Shown: positions 9,299-17,653 of the stretch, in pieces | How positions within the stretch are numbered: position 1 is the stretch's first letter | How the letters are laid out: the number at the start of each line of letters is the position of its first letter | DNA from: Deltaproteobacteria bacterium | Lineage (GTDB): Bacteria > Desulfobacterota > Desulfuromonadia > Desulfuromonadales > BM103 | Direction: 5' to 3' | Assembly: GCA_024636215.1 (NCBI GenBank) | Contig: JAGXHL010000084.1 | Location: 1 to 64,000 of the forward strand | DNA length: 64,000 nt | Notes under the pieces: model-generated | The model's database searches: none | The model's input: the letters and a program-made list of their open reading frames with translations, nothing else | Told to the model about the DNA's origin: nothing | Program-made: the position numbers and the translations under genes

Positions 9299-10695
9299 CC
9301 ACCGTTGCACTTTTTTTCATACTGTTGCTCTGCCTGCTGACCGGCATGCCGATCGCATTTGCCCTGGGCTTGTCGAGCATTACGACGATCTTGCTGTTTT
9401 CCAGCGATTCGCTGGCATCGATCGCCCTGAAGCTGCTTGAATCCCAATCGGAGCATTATACCTTGCTGGCGATTCCGTTCTTCATCCTTTCCTCGACTTT
9501 TCTGTCAACCGGAGGCGTCGCTGCCAGGATTATCAATTTCGCCATCGACTGCGTCGGCTGGATTCGCGGTGGCCTGGCCATGGCCTCGGTGCTGGCCTGC
9601 ATGATTTTTGCCGCCGTCTCGGGATCTTCGCCGGCAACGGTTGCCGCGATTGGCTCGATCGTCATCGTCGGCATGGTTCAGGCCGGTTATCCCAAAGCGA
9701 TGGCTGCGGGCGTCATCACCAATGCGGGAACGCTCGGTATCCTGATCCCGCCGTCGATCGTCATGCTGGTTTACGCTGCCGCGACCGAAGAATCCGCTGC
9801 ACGCCTGTTCATGGCAGGTTTTCTGCCCGGTATCATGATGGGCGTGATGCTGATGATCGTCATCTACATTGTCGCACGAATCAAGGGCTTGCCTGCGCAA
9901 CCATGGGTTGGCTTCAAGGCGTTGATGCTTTCCAGCGGCAGTGCCAGCTGGGGCCTGATGCTGATCGTCATCGTGCTCGGCTCAATCTACGGCGGTATCT
10001 GCAGTCCCACCGAAGCCGCCGCGGTTTCCGCCGTCTATGCCTTCCTTATCGCGATCTTCATCTACCGCGACATGGGCCCACTCAAAGGGGTTAAATGGCG
10101 CAGAGACAAAAATGACGGGGTGCCGACAATCCTCGTCCGCAACCTGTTCTTGTCTCTAAAAGCCTTGCCGCTGACAATCTTCCACAAGGACACCAAGAGA
10201 ATCCTGATGGATTCTTCCAAGGTCTCCATCATGCTGCTTTTCATTATCGGCAACGCGATGCTGTTTGCCCATGTACTGACCACCGAACGGATCCCGCACC
10301 ATATCGCAGAGATCATCGTCGGCTGGGGCTTGCCCGCCTGGGGCTTCCTGATTGTCGTCAACGTCCTCTTACTGATCGCCGGAAACTTCATGGAGCCGTC
10401 CGCAATCCTGCTGATCATGGCCCCGATCCTTTTCCCAATTGCCGTCAAGCTCGGAATCGACCCGATTCACCTCGGCATCATCATGGTCGTCAACATGGAG
10501 ATCGGCATGATTACCCCACCGGTCGGACTCAACCTGTTCGTGACCTCGGGAATTACCGGCGAGAGCATTACCTGGGTCATTCGTGCCGCACTACCATGGC
10601 TTGCGATCCTGCTGGTCTTCCTGATTCTGATCACCTACATCCCGCAGATTTCACTCTGGCTGCCGGAATACATTGATCACCTGAAGGGGTACTGA
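9295..10695 (+). CDS. dctM: TRAP transporter large permease, DctM family
   Basis: This is the membrane channel subunit driving Na+- or H+-coupled uptake with DctP and DctQ. At 466 aa it has about 12 hydrophobic segments. Family motifs include LLTGMPIAFALGLSS near the N terminus, SGSSPATVAAIGSI, GTLGILIPPSIVMLVYA and MEIGMITPPVGLNLF. It is slightly longer than usual (about 425-440 aa) because of a charged cytoplasmic loop around residues 255-300. A strong hairpin follows the stop codon. Confidence 0.95.
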   Translation: MTTVALFFILLLCLLTGMPIAFALGLSSITTILLFSSDSLASIALKLLESQSEHYTLLAIPFFILSSTFLSTGGVAARIINFAIDCVGWIRGGLAMASVLACMIFAAVSGSSPATVAAIGSIVIVGMVQAGYPKAMAAGVITNAGTLGILIPPSIVMLVYAAATEESAARLFMAGFLPGIMMGVMLMIVIYIVARIKGLPAQPWVGFKALMLSSGSASWGLMLIVIVLGSIYGGICSPTEAAAVSAVYAFLIAIFIYRDMGPLKGVKWRRDKNDGVPTILVRNLFLSLKALPLTIFHKDTKRILMDSSKVSIMLLFIIGNAMLFAHVLTTERIPHHIAEIIVGWGLPAWGFLIVVNVLLLIAGNFMEPSAILLIMAPILFPIAVKLGIDPIHLGIIMVVNMEIGMITPPVGLNLFVTSGITGESITWVIRAALPWLAILLVFLILITYIPQISLWLPEYIDHLKGY

Positions 10696-10713
10696 CCAAT
10701 TCAGGGCTATTAA

Positions 10714-10736
10714 GGGGAGGGAAAAATTCCCTCCCC
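10714..10736 (+). terminator. Hairpin terminator after dctPQM
   Basis: GGGGAGGGAA (10714-10723) and TTCCCTCCCC (10727-10736) form a perfect 10-bp stem with a 3-base loop, followed by GCTTTGCTT. It begins about 18 bases after the dctM stop. The T-tract is weak. Confidence 0.7.
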
Positions 10737-10828
10737 GCTTTGCTTGCACTTTATCTATTTCAAGGTAAACAGTTGATAGATCAACATAACGGATCATCAG
10801 CTGCTGGCTTTTTCCGGGAGAACTCAAT

Positions 10829-11317
10829 ATGTTGCCAAACTACAAAAACATTCTTTATGCGACCGACATGACACCCAACTCTGAATACGCGTTCAAACAC
10901 GCAGTCATGATGGCCAGACGATCAAAGGCAAAAATCTATTTGCTACACGTTGTCCCCGAAATCGATGCAGGCTTTCGCAATTATGTCACAGCAATCATGG
11001 GCCAGGGCAAACTTGAAGCTTTTGAAGAGCAGCATGAAGAAGATGCGCGCAATAACCTGAAGAAGAGGCTGGAAACCTTTGCTCACGAAGAACTGGAAGA
11101 CCACCCGGAAGATCTGAAAAATATTGCAGTTATTGAAGTTGTCCACGGTCATGCGGCCCCTCAGATACTGCGTGCGGCAGAGCGTCATCAGGTCGACGTA
11201 ATCGTTATGGGTACACACGGCAAGGGCGCGCTGCAGCATACCTTTCTCGGCAGCGTAGCCGAGCAGGTGCTGCATAAATCAAAAAAACCGGTTTTCGTCA
11301 TCCCTATTCCTGATTAA
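10829..11317 (+). CDS. Universal stress protein, UspA family (ATP-binding type)
   Basis: This is a 162-aa cytoplasmic Usp domain protein. The C-terminal motif GTHGKGALQHTFLGS fits the ATP-binding pattern G-2x-G-9x-G(S/T). The N terminus (YKNILYATDMTPNSEYAFKH) is typical of the family. It lies directly downstream of dctPQM. Small Usp proteins are known next to TRAP operons, for example TeaD beside the ectoine transporter TeaABC, where it modulates uptake. A similar role here is inference. It is followed by a strong hairpin. Confidence 0.93.
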   Translation: MLPNYKNILYATDMTPNSEYAFKHAVMMARRSKAKIYLLHVVPEIDAGFRNYVTAIMGQGKLEAFEEQHEEDARNNLKKRLETFAHEELEDHPEDLKNIAVIEVVHGHAAPQILRAAERHQVDVIVMGTHGKGALQHTFLGSVAEQVLHKSKKPVFVIPIPD

Positions 11318-11328
11318 AAGTCAACTCT

Positions 11329-11360
11329 TTCAATAGGGGGTGCCAGCACCCCCTATTGAA
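11329..11360. terminator. Perfect inverted repeat after the usp gene
   Basis: TTCAATAGGGGGTG (11329-11342) pairs perfectly with CACCCCCTATTGAA (11347-11360) around CCAG. It starts 12 bases after the stop codon. No T-run follows, so it may stop transcription weakly or protect the 3' end of the mRNA. Confidence 0.6.
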
Positions 11361-11435
11361 CTCCAACGAGCCCCCTCTCCCGCCTCAACAGTATCCCAGC
11401 CTGTACGTCATATAAACATCTCAACAAAATCACAC

Positions 11436-11467
11436 CTCAAACATTTAAAATCTCAAACATTTAAAAT
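11436..11467. repeat. Two perfect tandem copies of a 16-bp AT-rich unit
   Basis: CTCAAACATTTAAAAT occurs at 11436-11451 and again, identically, at 11452-11467. The pair lies in the gene-free 11361-11604 region ahead of the TAXI-type TRAP genes. It could be a duplicated regulator site or simple slippage. Confidence 0.8.
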
Positions 11468-11528
11468 CTTTGCAAAAATAGAACATTGTGTTTAAATCTA
11501 AAAGTATGACTTCTCTTAACGCTGTTCT

Positions 11529-11545
11529 ATTGCCAAGATGGCAAT
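11529..11545. promoter_or_regulatory. Inverted repeat, candidate operator of the TAXI-TRAP genes
   Basis: ATTGCCA (11529-11535) and TGGCAAT (11539-11545) are perfect inverted repeats with a 3-base spacer. They lie 60 bp upstream of the TAXI binding-protein start. The symmetry suits a dimeric regulator; none is identified nearby. Confidence 0.4.
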
Positions 11546-11604
11546 TGTTTATATCGTCGTGTGCAAATGCGTGTCAGCAACAACAACCCAAGAGGAGGAA
11601 ACAA

Positions 11605-12600
11605 ATGAAAGTCTTTACTCGTAGTCTGTCACTGATCAGCGCTCTCGCACTGGTCGCAGCATTTACTTTACCCAGCACTGCTCTCGCAGAAAAAGCCCGT
11701 CTCGGCTTCGGCGGCGGCCCCGAGGGAGGCACCTTCCAGTATTTCTCCAATGGTATCGCCTCACGCCTTTCCAAGGAAATCCCCGACGTTGAAGTCTCAA
11801 ACATGGCCTCAGCCGGCTCGGTAGAAAATCTCCGCCGCGCCAACTCGGGAGAGATCGATTTTGGCATTTCATACTCCGGGGACACCTACCTTGGACGTAA
11901 CGGTCGCCTGACCAACGACACCAACAAATACCCCAATGTTTATGCGATGGCGTTCCTTTATGGCGCTCCCGCCCATCTGGTCGTGCTTGACGGGAGTGGC
12001 ATTGACAAGGTTGCCGACCTCGAAGGCAAGCGCATCGCTGTTGGTGGCGCAGGCTCCGGTGCAGCAGCAGCAGCTCAGCGCTATTTCAGTGCGCTGGGAC
12101 TTTGGGACAAGATGAACGTCGAATTCATCGGTTACAGCAAAGCTGCCGCAGCCATCGGTGACGGACTGATCGATGCAATGTGGGTGTTTGCCGGTTTCCC
12201 CAACAGTTCGATTATCCAGGCTGCTGCCAGCAACAAGATCAAGCTGCTCTCGACCTGGGAAGCGGGCGAGCAAGGCGGAGCTTTTGAGGAGTATCCCTTC
12301 TATGCGCCACTGACGATCCCTGCGGGCACCTACACCGGTGTTGATTATGATGTCAAGAGCTTCCAGGACTCAGCCCTTTGGGTTGCGGGTAAAGATGTCT
12401 CTCCAGAGCATGTCTATGCTGCCTTGGCCAACATTTACACCAAGGAAGGTCTCTCTTACATGGTTAAGGTCAAGAGTACCGCCAAAGCCATGTCGATTGA
12501 AGGTGCACTCACAGGTGTGGTAACCCCTGTCCACCCCGGCGCCCAAAAGTTCTGGAAAGAAAAAGGTCTTACCCTGACCGATGCTCAGATGGGCATGTAA
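11605..12600 (+). CDS. TAXI-family TRAP transporter solute-binding protein
   Basis: This is a periplasmic binding protein of the TAXI class, a different fold family from DctP. It is 331 aa when started at ATG 11605, which has an AGGAGG site 6 bases upstream; a longer frame upstream adds 39 residues that would block the signal peptide. The signal peptide covers about residues 1-28 (…STALAEKARLG). Family features are GFGGGPEGGTFQYFSNGIA near the mature N terminus, and then GKRIAVGGAGSG and DAMWVFAGFPNSS. TAXI systems of known function import acids such as glutamate or 2-oxoglutarate; the substrate here is unknown. It is followed by an attenuator and the fused permease. Confidence 0.93.
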   Translation: MKVFTRSLSLISALALVAAFTLPSTALAEKARLGFGGGPEGGTFQYFSNGIASRLSKEIPDVEVSNMASAGSVENLRRANSGEIDFGISYSGDTYLGRNGRLTNDTNKYPNVYAMAFLYGAPAHLVVLDGSGIDKVADLEGKRIAVGGAGSGAAAAAQRYFSALGLWDKMNVEFIGYSKAAAAIGDGLIDAMWVFAGFPNSSIIQAAASNKIKLLSTWEAGEQGGAFEEYPFYAPLTIPAGTYTGVDYDVKSFQDSALWVAGKDVSPEHVYAALANIYTKEGLSYMVKVKSTAKAMSIEGALTGVVTPVHPGAQKFWKEKGLTLTDAQMGM

Positions 12601-12623
12601 GCCATTCTCTTCAGCGTAATCTG

Positions 12624-12650
12624 GAAGCGGGGCCTTTTGGGCTCCGCTTC
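12624..12650 (+). terminator. Intercistronic attenuator hairpin after the TAXI gene
   Basis: GAAGCGGGGCC (12624-12634) pairs with GGCTCCGCTTC (12640-12650), with one G-U pair and a short T-rich loop, and is followed by TTTC. It sits between the binding-protein gene and the permease gene, in the same place as the hairpin in the dctPQM operon. Confidence 0.7.
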
Positions 12651-12718
12651 TTTCTAATCAAAAAATTCAAAATATCAAAAGTTTGTGCCTACAGCACACT
12701 TCAGGCTAGGTAGTCAGT

Positions 12719-15298
12719 ATGACCGAAAAACTCCAGGAAGAACTACAGGACCTGTCTCCAGAGGAGCAGGAAAAACTTCGCAAGTTGATGGAAAAGGACT
12801 CCAAGTCTTACCGTTCACCCGTCGGCATTTTCAAATGGCTGGTTGCGGTCCTCGGTGCGGGCATGGTGCTTTTTTATTTCTATACGGCCGGCTTGGCGGC
12901 AGTGGCAACCCAATACCATCGCGGGGTTTATGTTTTTGTTACCTACGTATTGGTCTTCCTGCTCTACCCTGCCGGCAAGACCTGGATGCGCATCCCCCTC
13001 TCAGTGATCATCGGGGCAGTCTACTCATCCGCAATTGCCGGCACGGTCTTCTATGACAGCACAGATGCATTTCATGCTGAAATGACAAGCGGCAACACCG
13101 GACTGATCGGAGCCATAGTTCTGGCAGCGCTAGCCTTTGCTGTTGCCGCAACCTTTATCGACACTCTGATGATGAAAAAATGGCCGCAGAACCCGACCCT
13201 TTCGGACATCCTTTATGCGCTGGCCTCAGCTGCAGTCGTCTACTACTGGATCCACGAATTTGAAGTCCTCAACTACCGGGCCGGTGCGGAAACCAGTCTG
13301 GATGCCATGGTCAGCATTGTCGGCGTCATCCTTTCCCTCGAAGTCTGCCGTCGTGTTCTGGGTTGGTCGATGACTTTTATCGGCATCGCCATGTTCCTCT
13401 ATGGATACCTCGGACCCATCTTCCCGGAGATTATTGCCCACCGCGGCTTCGGCATCGAACGTCTAAGTACCGCACTTTATCTGACGACCAACGGGGTATT
13501 CGGGGTCATGGCCAATGTCCTGGCGACCTACGTCATCCTGTTTATCTTCTTTGGCGCCTTTCTGCACAAATCAGGCGCCGGCAAGTTCTTCATCGACTTT
13601 CCTCTGGCACTGGCCGGTCGCACCACCGGCGGTCCGGCTAAAGTGGCCGTCATCGCATCGGCATTTTTCGGATCGGTTTCCGGCAGCGCGATCGCCAATA
13701 CCGTGTCCACCGGCGCCTTTACCATACCCTTAATGAAACGGGCCGGCTTCAAGCCGCATGTTGCCGGAGCCATCGAGCCCGCTGCATCAATCGGTGGCAT
13801 GTTCCTGCCCCCGGTCATGGGTGCCGGTGGCTTCCTGATGGCCGAACTGACGGAAATGTCATACTCTTACATCATGATGATCGCCGTCTTTCCGGCTCTA
13901 CTCTACTTCTTCTCGGTCTTCTGCATGATTCACTTTGAAGCCAAGAAACAGGGCATCAAGGGCATTGATGACAACGAATTCCCACACTGGAAGGACGTCC
14001 TGAAAAAGCAATGGTATTACTCCCTGCCGTTGATCATTATCACGATCCTCATGATCATAGGAAAATCCCCCGGGATGGCGGCTTTCTGGTCAGCGTTATC
14101 ATGTATTGTCGTCAGTTGGGTGAGGCAGGACAGGAAAGTCTCGTTGAAGGACAGGTTGATTTTTGTACCTTTTGCGGTCCTGTTTCTTATGATTGTCCTG
14201 CTCGGCTATATCGATTTACCGATTCGAACTTTGTTCGGCTTTAAACTCCAGTTCTGCATTACTTCATTGGCGACGATCTGGTGCCTGCTGGTCAGTGCTC
14301 TCCGCAAAGATATTGCCATGGATTTAAAAGGTATCTGGGAGGCGATCCTGACCGGTGCCAACAACACCCTGATTATCGGCGCTACGCTCGGGGTCATCGG
14401 CATCATTGTCGGCACTATTTCTCTGACCGGAATCGGCCTCAAGTTCTCAGATATCATTATCTCCCTGGCCAACGGCAACCTGCTTGCTGCTCTGTTCCTG
14501 GTTGCCCTTGCCTCGCTGGTGCTGGGTATGGGCGTACCGGTTACAGCCGCCTACCTGATTACTGCGGTGCTGGCCGTACCACCGTTGATGGAAATGGGTG
14601 TGCCACTGATTTGTGCGCACATGATCGTCTACTGGTTCAGCCAGGACTCGAACATTACGCCGCCAGTCTGTGTTGCCGCTTATGCCGGAGCAGCCATTGC
14701 CGGCTCGGACCCATGGAAGACCGGATGGACCAGCTTCAAATTCGCCAAACTGCTGTATGTCATGCCGCTGCTTTTCGCCTTCACTCCGGCAATTTTGTTC
14801 CAACCCCATACAGCGAACGTCAAGGTGCCGGCTCTGGAAGACGACATGCCGTTTGCTTCGGTCATCTCTATTGATGTCAAGGAAGGACAAGCTATCACCA
14901 AGGGGGATGTCGTTGCCAAGATCATGGTCGGCGAGAAGATTATCGACATCAAAGCAAAGAGAGGTGGCAATATCAGTGAAGTCAAAACCTTTGCCGGGGG
15001 TATGGTCAATCCGGGAGAAACCATCATAGAAGCTTCCGATCCAGCCACAGGCATGCAGACCACATCCTCTTTCTTTTCGGCTTTTTTAGGCACCATTGCC
15101 TTTTCGGCCACGACCATGCTGTTCTGGTTCAGACGCACAACTATCCCCGAATGGCTGCTTCTGGCTGTGGGGACCTGCTTTCTTTACTGGCCGACTTTAT
15201 TGACAGATGCAATCGGAATTGCCCTGGTTGGACTGGTGATTTCTATGCAGATCGCAAAGAACAAAAAGGAACATGGTTCAGCCATTGCGCCGGCGTAA
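12719..15298 (+). CDS. TRAP transporter fused permease (4TM/12TM) with a lipoyl-like domain
   Basis: This is a single-chain TRAP permease combining DctQ-like and DctM-like parts, as expected beside a TAXI protein. At 859 aa it starts with a charged cytoplasmic segment (residues 1-35), then the small-permease helices, then the DctM-like core. The core has FGSVSGSAIANTVSTGAF, IEPAASIGGMFLPPVMGAGG and LVLGMGVPVTAAYL. Residues about 700-772 are not membrane. They resemble a biotinyl/lipoyl beta-barrel: VKVPALEDDMPFASVISIDV, then KEGQAITKGDVVAKI, a hairpin VGEKIIDIKAKRGG with Lys740 near the position of the lipoyl-lysine, and VNPGETIIEA. Three further hydrophobic segments follow to the C terminus. 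The lipoyl-like assignment is mine from pattern; modification of Lys740 is unproven. Confidence 0.9.
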   Translation: MTEKLQEELQDLSPEEQEKLRKLMEKDSKSYRSPVGIFKWLVAVLGAGMVLFYFYTAGLAAVATQYHRGVYVFVTYVLVFLLYPAGKTWMRIPLSVIIGAVYSSAIAGTVFYDSTDAFHAEMTSGNTGLIGAIVLAALAFAVAATFIDTLMMKKWPQNPTLSDILYALASAAVVYYWIHEFEVLNYRAGAETSLDAMVSIVGVILSLEVCRRVLGWSMTFIGIAMFLYGYLGPIFPEIIAHRGFGIERLSTALYLTTNGVFGVMANVLATYVILFIFFGAFLHKSGAGKFFIDFPLALAGRTTGGPAKVAVIASAFFGSVSGSAIANTVSTGAFTIPLMKRAGFKPHVAGAIEPAASIGGMFLPPVMGAGGFLMAELTEMSYSYIMMIAVFPALLYFFSVFCMIHFEAKKQGIKGIDDNEFPHWKDVLKKQWYYSLPLIIITILMIIGKSPGMAAFWSALSCIVVSWVRQDRKVSLKDRLIFVPFAVLFLMIVLLGYIDLPIRTLFGFKLQFCITSLATIWCLLVSALRKDIAMDLKGIWEAILTGANNTLIIGATLGVIGIIVGTISLTGIGLKFSDIIISLANGNLLAALFLVALASLVLGMGVPVTAAYLITAVLAVPPLMEMGVPLICAHMIVYWFSQDSNITPPVCVAAYAGAAIAGSDPWKTGWTSFKFAKLLYVMPLLFAFTPAILFQPHTANVKVPALEDDMPFASVISIDVKEGQAITKGDVVAKIMVGEKIIDIKAKRGGNISEVKTFAGGMVNPGETIIEASDPATGMQTTSSFFSAFLGTIAFSATTMLFWFRRTTIPEWLLLAVGTCFLYWPTLLTDAIGIALVGLVISMQIAKNKKEHGSAIAPA

Positions 15299-15466
15299 GG
15301 AAGGGGGCTGCAGATTACGCACGGACGCTGACGAAAGTGACGGTAGCAGCATTGCATATCCTGCTCGTCATCAACGAACCGTTTGCTCTTTAATGATTGG
15401 ATGACTGACCCTTGGACGTAGCTTGGGCTTTCTTGCTGGACTCAGATCGAAAGGCGTCAGATGCCT

Positions 15467-16627
15467 TCAGGTCGCTTCAGGACACTCGGCGGGAATGCTG
15501 AGGCAAAAACGGGTCCCGGCTTCCGGTGTGGACTCAAAGTCAACATCACCGGAAAGATAGCGACCAAGCAGCTTCATACTGTAGGTGCCAAGCCCCCGCC
15601 CTGAACCTTTGGTGGAAAAATCGCGTTGAAAAATACGCTGATGATAAGAGGCTGAAATAACGGTTGCGTTATGGACCCAGAAGTTCAAACCGTCAGTGCT
15701 TTGATCCACACCGAGGGTCACGGTAAAGCCCTCGGGGGACGCTTCCAGGGCATTTTTAACCATGTTGCCGAGGATGCGACGCAATAGCGTGGCGTCACTG
15801 ATGAATGACATTGTAACGACATCTTCAGCGATCTTCAAAAAACGCTTACGGGCGATCTCCTGGCCTTCATAAATCTCAATCACATCTCTCAGGACATCCC
15901 GGCTTGACAAGACATGGTTGTCGATTTTAAGCTCACCTTTTTCGACCGCCAGCAGGACACGCTGTGCATCAATTTCTTCAATAACTTTTTGCGAAGCCAT
16001 CTGAATGCGACGGCTGACCATCAGCGGATCAACGTTCTCGTCGATCTCCATGAGTTCGGCATAGCCCTGTATACTACCGACGAGATTGAGAATATCGTGA
16101 AAAAAAGTACGCTCCAGGGCTAAGCGACGACGTTCGTGACTCACATCAGTGCCCGCCAATACAACGAACTCTTCATTACTAAAGCAAAGTGGAACGCACC
16201 AGACTCTCAGTGTCAGATGCTGCGCAACAGGCGCACCCTCCTGAGTCAGAGTGCATTCCTGAACATTTTCTGCACCGGACAACCCTGTGAGCATCGCGGC
16301 AAGCGCTCCGCATGTCTCACACGAATCACTCGTACCACATCCGCCACCTGCATTAAGAGCCACATGACAGGAGAGGACATCCCCCACTCGCAATCCGACC
16401 AGATTATCATCATCAGAGCGCCCTGAAATCTGTCTGAAAGCGCGATTGGCGAACACAATCTGCCGGAGATTATTGAGGACAAGGACCATCCCCGGCATGG
16501 CATCCAGCAAGTGCCGGGTCAGGAAGGCATCATTAAAAAAGGCAGCCTGCCGTGCCAGTGCTAGCCGGGAAGCGGCAGAATTGTGATTTTCGTCATGCGC
16601 TAGAAGTGAGCGTTGAACTTGATTCAT
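15467..16627 (-). CDS. Soluble PAS-domain sensor histidine kinase
   Basis: This is a 386-aa cytoplasmic sensor kinase with no signal peptide or membrane segment. The PAS region (about 38-165) contains a cysteine cluster, C87, C97, C103 and C106, in CHVALNAGGGCGTSDSCETC, which suggests a metal or redox site. The dimerisation/phosphoacceptor segment is FFHDILNLVGSIQG with His177. The ATPase domain has the N-box NMVKNALEAS and G-box GSGRGLGTYSMKLL. No response regulator is adjacent. It starts 6 bases after the E2-like gene, its Shine-Dalgarno (AGAGG) overlapping the end of that gene, so the two are probably co-translated. Confidence 0.9.
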   Translation of the reverse strand: MNQVQRSLLAHDENHNSAASRLALARQAAFFNDAFLTRHLLDAMPGMVLVLNNLRQIVFANRAFRQISGRSDDDNLVGLRVGDVLSCHVALNAGGGCGTSDSCETCGALAAMLTGLSGAENVQECTLTQEGAPVAQHLTLRVWCVPLCFSNEEFVVLAGTDVSHERRRLALERTFFHDILNLVGSIQGYAELMEIDENVDPLMVSRRIQMASQKVIEEIDAQRVLLAVEKGELKIDNHVLSSRDVLRDVIEIYEGQEIARKRFLKIAEDVVTMSFISDATLLRRILGNMVKNALEASPEGFTVTLGVDQSTDGLNFWVHNATVISASYHQRIFQRDFSTKGSGRGLGTYSMKLLGRYLSGDVDFESTPEAGTRFCLSIPAECPEAT

Positions 16628-16633
16628 TGTGGG

Positions 16634-17359
16634 TTAAACCTCTTCAAAGCAGGTGCCGGCAATCAGAGTGACCGGAGCTTCAAGGTAACTTTTCAGCGAA
16701 TCGAGGAACTCGGCGGCGTCAGCACCATCAAGAATTCGATGATCTGCAGAGAGGGTCAGTCGCACCATGGGTGCCACGACCAGCTCTTCATGTTCGTCAA
16801 CCACAACTTCACCTTTGACAGTACCAACGGCAAGGACAGCGGCCTGAGGTGGGGTAATGATCGACACAAAGCTCTCGACACCTAACATCCCCATATTACT
16901 GATGGTAAAGGTACCACCCTCCTGATCTTTGTCAGAGAGCTGATCAAGGTGTGCCTTTTCCGCTAGCGCTTTGGCCGACTCGCCAAGTTTCTTCAGAGAG
17001 AGCTTCTCAACATTTCGAATAACTGGATAGAAGAGCCCCCCTTCGGTCGCAACAGCCATAGCCAGGTTAATTTCATCCTGCTCTACGGCTTCACTGTCAA
17101 TCCAGTGGCTATTAACCCAGGGGTGCTCTTTAAGCGCCGCCGAGGAAGCGGCCAGAATAAAATCATTGATCGTGATCCCGAGATCTTTGCGAAAGCGAAT
17201 AATATCCGTCATATCAACAGCAACGGTAACAGAAAAATGGGGGATATTATCCCAGCTGTCAACCATCTTGCGTTCGATCAAGCGACGAATTCTTAGCGTT
17301 TTTCTACCCTCTGGCCCGGTTAAAACCGATGCAGGGGCATCAATATCATGAGTTGACAT
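16634..17359 (-). CDS. Stand-alone 2-oxoacid dehydrogenase acyltransferase (E2) catalytic domain
   Basis: This 241-aa protein is the catalytic core of E2 acyltransferases (the chloramphenicol-acetyltransferase-like fold) and nothing else. There is no lipoyl domain, no hinge and no E1/E3-binding domain. It begins near the segment RKTLRIRRLIERKMVDSW. The active-site motif LSADHRILDGADAAEFL (His207, Asp211) is intact, as are FTISNMGMLG and ITPPQAAVLAVG. Full E2 proteins run about 400-600 aa. Catalysis is plausible, but the acyl carrier and donor are unknown, and no E1 or E3 gene is nearby. It leads a two-gene unit with the PAS kinase. Confidence 0.9.
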   Translation of the reverse strand: MSTHDIDAPASVLTGPEGRKTLRIRRLIERKMVDSWDNIPHFSVTVAVDMTDIIRFRKDLGITINDFILAASSAALKEHPWVNSHWIDSEAVEQDEINLAMAVATEGGLFYPVIRNVEKLSLKKLGESAKALAEKAHLDQLSDKDQEGGTFTISNMGMLGVESFVSIITPPQAAVLAVGTVKGEVVVDEHEELVVAPMVRLTLSADHRILDGADAAEFLDSLKSYLEAPVTLIAGTCFEEV

Positions 17360-17589
17360 GGAGATACGACCCTTTCATAAAGATTGTAAAGGCAGAGGCT
17401 GCCAAGCTTGCCGATTACGACCTTTGGAGTCTATTGTAAATTAGATGGGATGTAATTACGACTATAAACAGACACGGGTCTTACAGGCAGAGGCTGAATA
17501 ACGTGTAGTCATACAACCATGCTACCTGTTCATTTTAGAACCGCCCCGAACGCTACGGCTGCTGAGGATAAGCCCTTCACGCAATAAGA

Positions 17590-17631
17590 CAAAAAGACAA
17601 AACAAAAGCCCGGGACTTTCACCCCGAGCTT
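17590..17631 (-). terminator. Rho-independent terminator after the zinc-ribbon gene
   Basis: On the minus strand AAGCTCGGG (17631-17623) pairs with CCCGGGCTT (17614-17606), with one G-U pair, and is followed by TTGTTTTGTCTTTTTG. It lies 23 bases past the stop codon of the small zinc-ribbon gene. Confidence 0.85.
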
Positions 17632-17653
17632 TATATCCTTGCACGTATTCAGG

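Noticed and set aside
12685..13056. Out-of-frame reading overlapping the start of the fused TRAP permease.
   Set aside because: It has no ribosome-binding site and no protein features; the in-frame permease is fully convincing.
17388..17500. Direct repeat AGGCAGAGGCTG occurring twice upstream of the E2-like gene.
   Set aside because: Two short copies about 95 bp apart with no symmetry; may be chance.
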